From positions 1-14,888 of the forward strand of contig CAYRXH010000064.1 in assembly GCA_964428185.1 (NCBI GenBank): DNA of 14,888 nt, given 5' to 3'. Below the pieces are notes generated by a model. The model was not told where the DNA came from. It searched no databases and worked only from the letters and a program-made list of their open reading frames with translations. The stretch is from CAYMAZ01 sp964428185. Lineage in GTDB: Bacteria; Bacteroidota; Bacteroidia; Bacteroidales; DTU049. Positions 13,287 to 14,888 of this stretch are shown here, piece after piece (within the stretch, counting starts at the first letter, position 1; every line of letters starts with the position of its first letter). The position numbers and the translations under genes were made by a program.

Positions 13287-14708
13287 ATGAAGAACGACAG
13301 AAGGAAACCAAAACCAGCTCCTGAAATACTGAGAAATTTAATGATTACAGATGCCGGTTCTGAAGGCAAGGCGATTGCAAAACATGAAGGGATGGTTGTT
13401 TTTATTCCTTTCGGTGCGCCCGGAGATGTTGTTGATGTTCAACTGGTGTATAAGAAGCAGAGATATGCTGAAGGAAAGATTTTAAAGATTCACTCGGAAT
13501 CACCATTCAGACAGAACCCCTTTTGCAGCCATTTCGGACTGTGTGGCGGATGCCGCTGGCAGCATATCAACTACATACAGCAGCTCAGTATCAAGCAGAA
13601 ACATGTAAAGGACAATCTGGAAAGAATTGCAGGTATTGAAAATCCCAATATTTTGCCTGTAATTGGCTCCGATAAAACTGATTTCTACAGGAATAAACTG
13701 GAATATACTTTTGGTGACAGGAAATGGCTCTCAGTTGAAGAGATCAGCAGTGATGAGGATTTTGATCAGAGAAGCCTTGGCTTTCACGTTCCCGAAAGGT
13801 TTGACAAACTGATCCATATTGACAAATGTCATTTGCAACCTGATCCTTCAAATGCCATCAGAAATAGGGTGTATCGGTTTGCTGTTGATAAGAATCTTGA
13901 GTTTTTTAATTTGCGGAATAAAACCGGTTTTGTCAGAAATCTCATTATCAGAAATAATTCAAAAGGTGAGTTTATGCTCATTTTTGTGGTTTCAGAGAAC
14001 AGGGAAGATATTCTCAGTGAATTTGTCGGCATTATGAAAGAAGAATTTCCGGGTATTGTTTCAATTTATGCAGCAATCAATGACAAACTGAATGATTCTC
14101 TGGAAGGAGTTGCCTTGATTCATCTGTTTGGTGAGGAATTCCTCACTGAAGAAATGGACGGACTGATGTTCAGAATTGCTCCCACATCATTTTTTCAGAC
14201 AAATACTACACAAGCACTGAAACTGTATCATGCTGCATTGAAATTGGCGGATATGAAGGGGAATGAGCTGGTGTATGATTTATATACCGGAACCGGAACC
14301 ATCGCTGCATTTTTATCAAAACAGGCAGCCAGAGTCATTGGAATAGAATATGTGGAGGCAGCCATTGAGGATGGGAAAAAGAATCTGGAACTGAATGGCA
14401 TTGAAAATGTGGAACTCTATCATGGAGATATGGCCAAAATTTTTAGGTTTGACTGGGTTCGTAAACGTGGGTTCCCTGATGTGATTGTCACAGACCCTCC
14501 GCGCGCAGGTATGCACCATTCAGTGGTCAACACCATCTTGGAACTGAAACCGCCCAAAATTGTTTATATCAGTTGTAATCCGGCCACTCAGGCCCGCGAT
14601 ATTGCTGAAATGACAAAGGATTATCATCTGGTGAAAGTGCAGCCCGTTGATATGTTCCCGCAGACTCATCATGTGGAGAATATTGTGTTGCTGCACAAAA
14701 AAGTATAA
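13287..14708 (+). CDS. rlmD: 23S rRNA (uracil-5-)-methyltransferase, RlmD/RumA type with TRAM and 4Fe-4S
   Basis: RNA m5U methyltransferase of the RlmD/RlmC/TrmA family, 473 aa. A TRAM domain (about 18-75) binds RNA. C80, C86 and C89 (CSHFGLCGGC) with C181 in HIDKCHLQPD form the iron-sulfur cluster ligand set known from E. coli RumA. The catalytic half has FFQTNTTQ, the SAM loop DLYTGTGTIAAF, VTDPPRAGMH, nucleophile C430 in VYISCNPATQARD and the general base E464 in HHVENIVLL. All are intact, so it should be active. The cluster-type cysteines argue for RlmD/RlmCD and against TrmA; which uridine in 23S rRNA is modified (U1939, U747 or both) cannot be told from sequence. It starts 8 nt after the holA stop. 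No terminator is visible in the next 180 bases. Confidence 0.9.
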   Translation: MKNDRRKPKPAPEILRNLMITDAGSEGKAIAKHEGMVVFIPFGAPGDVVDVQLVYKKQRYAEGKILKIHSESPFRQNPFCSHFGLCGGCRWQHINYIQQLSIKQKHVKDNLERIAGIENPNILPVIGSDKTDFYRNKLEYTFGDRKWLSVEEISSDEDFDQRSLGFHVPERFDKLIHIDKCHLQPDPSNAIRNRVYRFAVDKNLEFFNLRNKTGFVRNLIIRNNSKGEFMLIFVVSENREDILSEFVGIMKEEFPGIVSIYAAINDKLNDSLEGVALIHLFGEEFLTEEMDGLMFRIAPTSFFQTNTTQALKLYHAALKLADMKGNELVYDLYTGTGTIAAFLSKQAARVIGIEYVEAAIEDGKKNLELNGIENVELYHGDMAKIFRFDWVRKRGFPDVIVTDPPRAGMHHSVVNTILELKPPKIVYISCNPATQARDIAEMTKDYHLVKVQPVDMFPQTHHVENIVLLHKKV

Positions 14709-14888
14709 CAGTTTTATTTATGAAACGAATCTCTTCTGCTGCCACTTGCTTGGACACTTGGGCTATCGAAAAAAATCTAAAAACATATTAAAGTGCCAAT
14801 TCGAGTGACGAATCAGTCGTTGTATCGAAAAGTGATGTCACTGCCGTTCCCGATACCCTATTTCGCATCTAAACGAACAGACAGATTG
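14709..14888. other. Non-coding right edge with short inverted repeats
   Basis: No convincing gene is seen. The stretch holds two small inverted repeats (ATTCG/CGAAT at 14799-14813 with a 5-nt loop, and AGTGA-TG-TCACT at 14831-14842) and no T-tract after either. A 23-codon frame from the ATG at 14720 has no supporting features. It may be the upstream region of a gene lying outside the window. Confidence 0.4.

Noticed and set aside
14720..14791. 23-codon frame after rlmD starting MKRISSAATC
   Set aside because: Too short, with no promoter, ribosome site or recognised domain; it may be chance.

Overview
The window is AT-rich chromosomal DNA that looks like Bacteroidota (probably Bacteroidales/Marinilabiliales-like). 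The evidence is the group-typical neighbourhood of a short AMP nucleosidase, holA and a stand-alone HsdR-N-type nuclease-fold protein, a ParE with the RFKGLGE / SPDEFKHFIG signature, and start regions that repeatedly carry the Bacteroidota -7 promoter motif TAnnTTTG. No tRNA, rRNA, CRISPR array, transposase or phage gene was seen.

Region 1 (110-5074, minus strand) concerns oxyanion uptake. A ModE-like DNA-binding protein is followed, after about 2 kb, by wtpA-wtpB-wtpC: a tungstate/molybdate-binding lipoprotein, its permease and its ATPase, tightly packed (19-nt gap, then wtpC starting 1 nt after the wtpB stop behind a clear Shine-Dalgarno). The intervening 3005-4699 has no intact long gene. 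It holds same-strand coding-like blocks broken by frame changes and stops, best read as two decayed genes (a small membrane protein and an exported envelope protein). It also holds a possible terminator and two short palindromes in front of wtpA.

Region 2 (5183-8045): a CPA2-type cation/H+ antiporter with TrkA-N and TrkA-C domains is divergent from the ModE-like gene. It converges, with one base between stop codons, on a gene for a membrane-anchored coiled-coil protein with a Lys/Ala-rich, histone-H1-like tail.

Region 3 (8168-11361, minus strand): an HsdR-N-type PD-(D/E)xK protein, topoisomerase IV subunit B (parE) and an FkbM-family methyltransferase that follows parE after 2 nt. parC is not beside parE.

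Region 4 (11446-14708, plus strand): AMP nucleosidase, DNA polymerase III delta subunit (holA) and a TRAM/4Fe-4S 23S rRNA m5U methyltransferase (rlmD-like), closely spaced and probably co-transcribed. They are divergent from the nuclease-fold gene, across an 84-bp region carrying one exact -7 motif for each direction.

Most of the window is housekeeping. The less explained parts are the decayed tract beside the uptake operon, the membrane coiled-coil protein with its palindromic promoter, the stand-alone nuclease-fold protein next to replication genes, and a ModE-like regulator without a metal-sensing domain. I found no convincing multi-gene new system.
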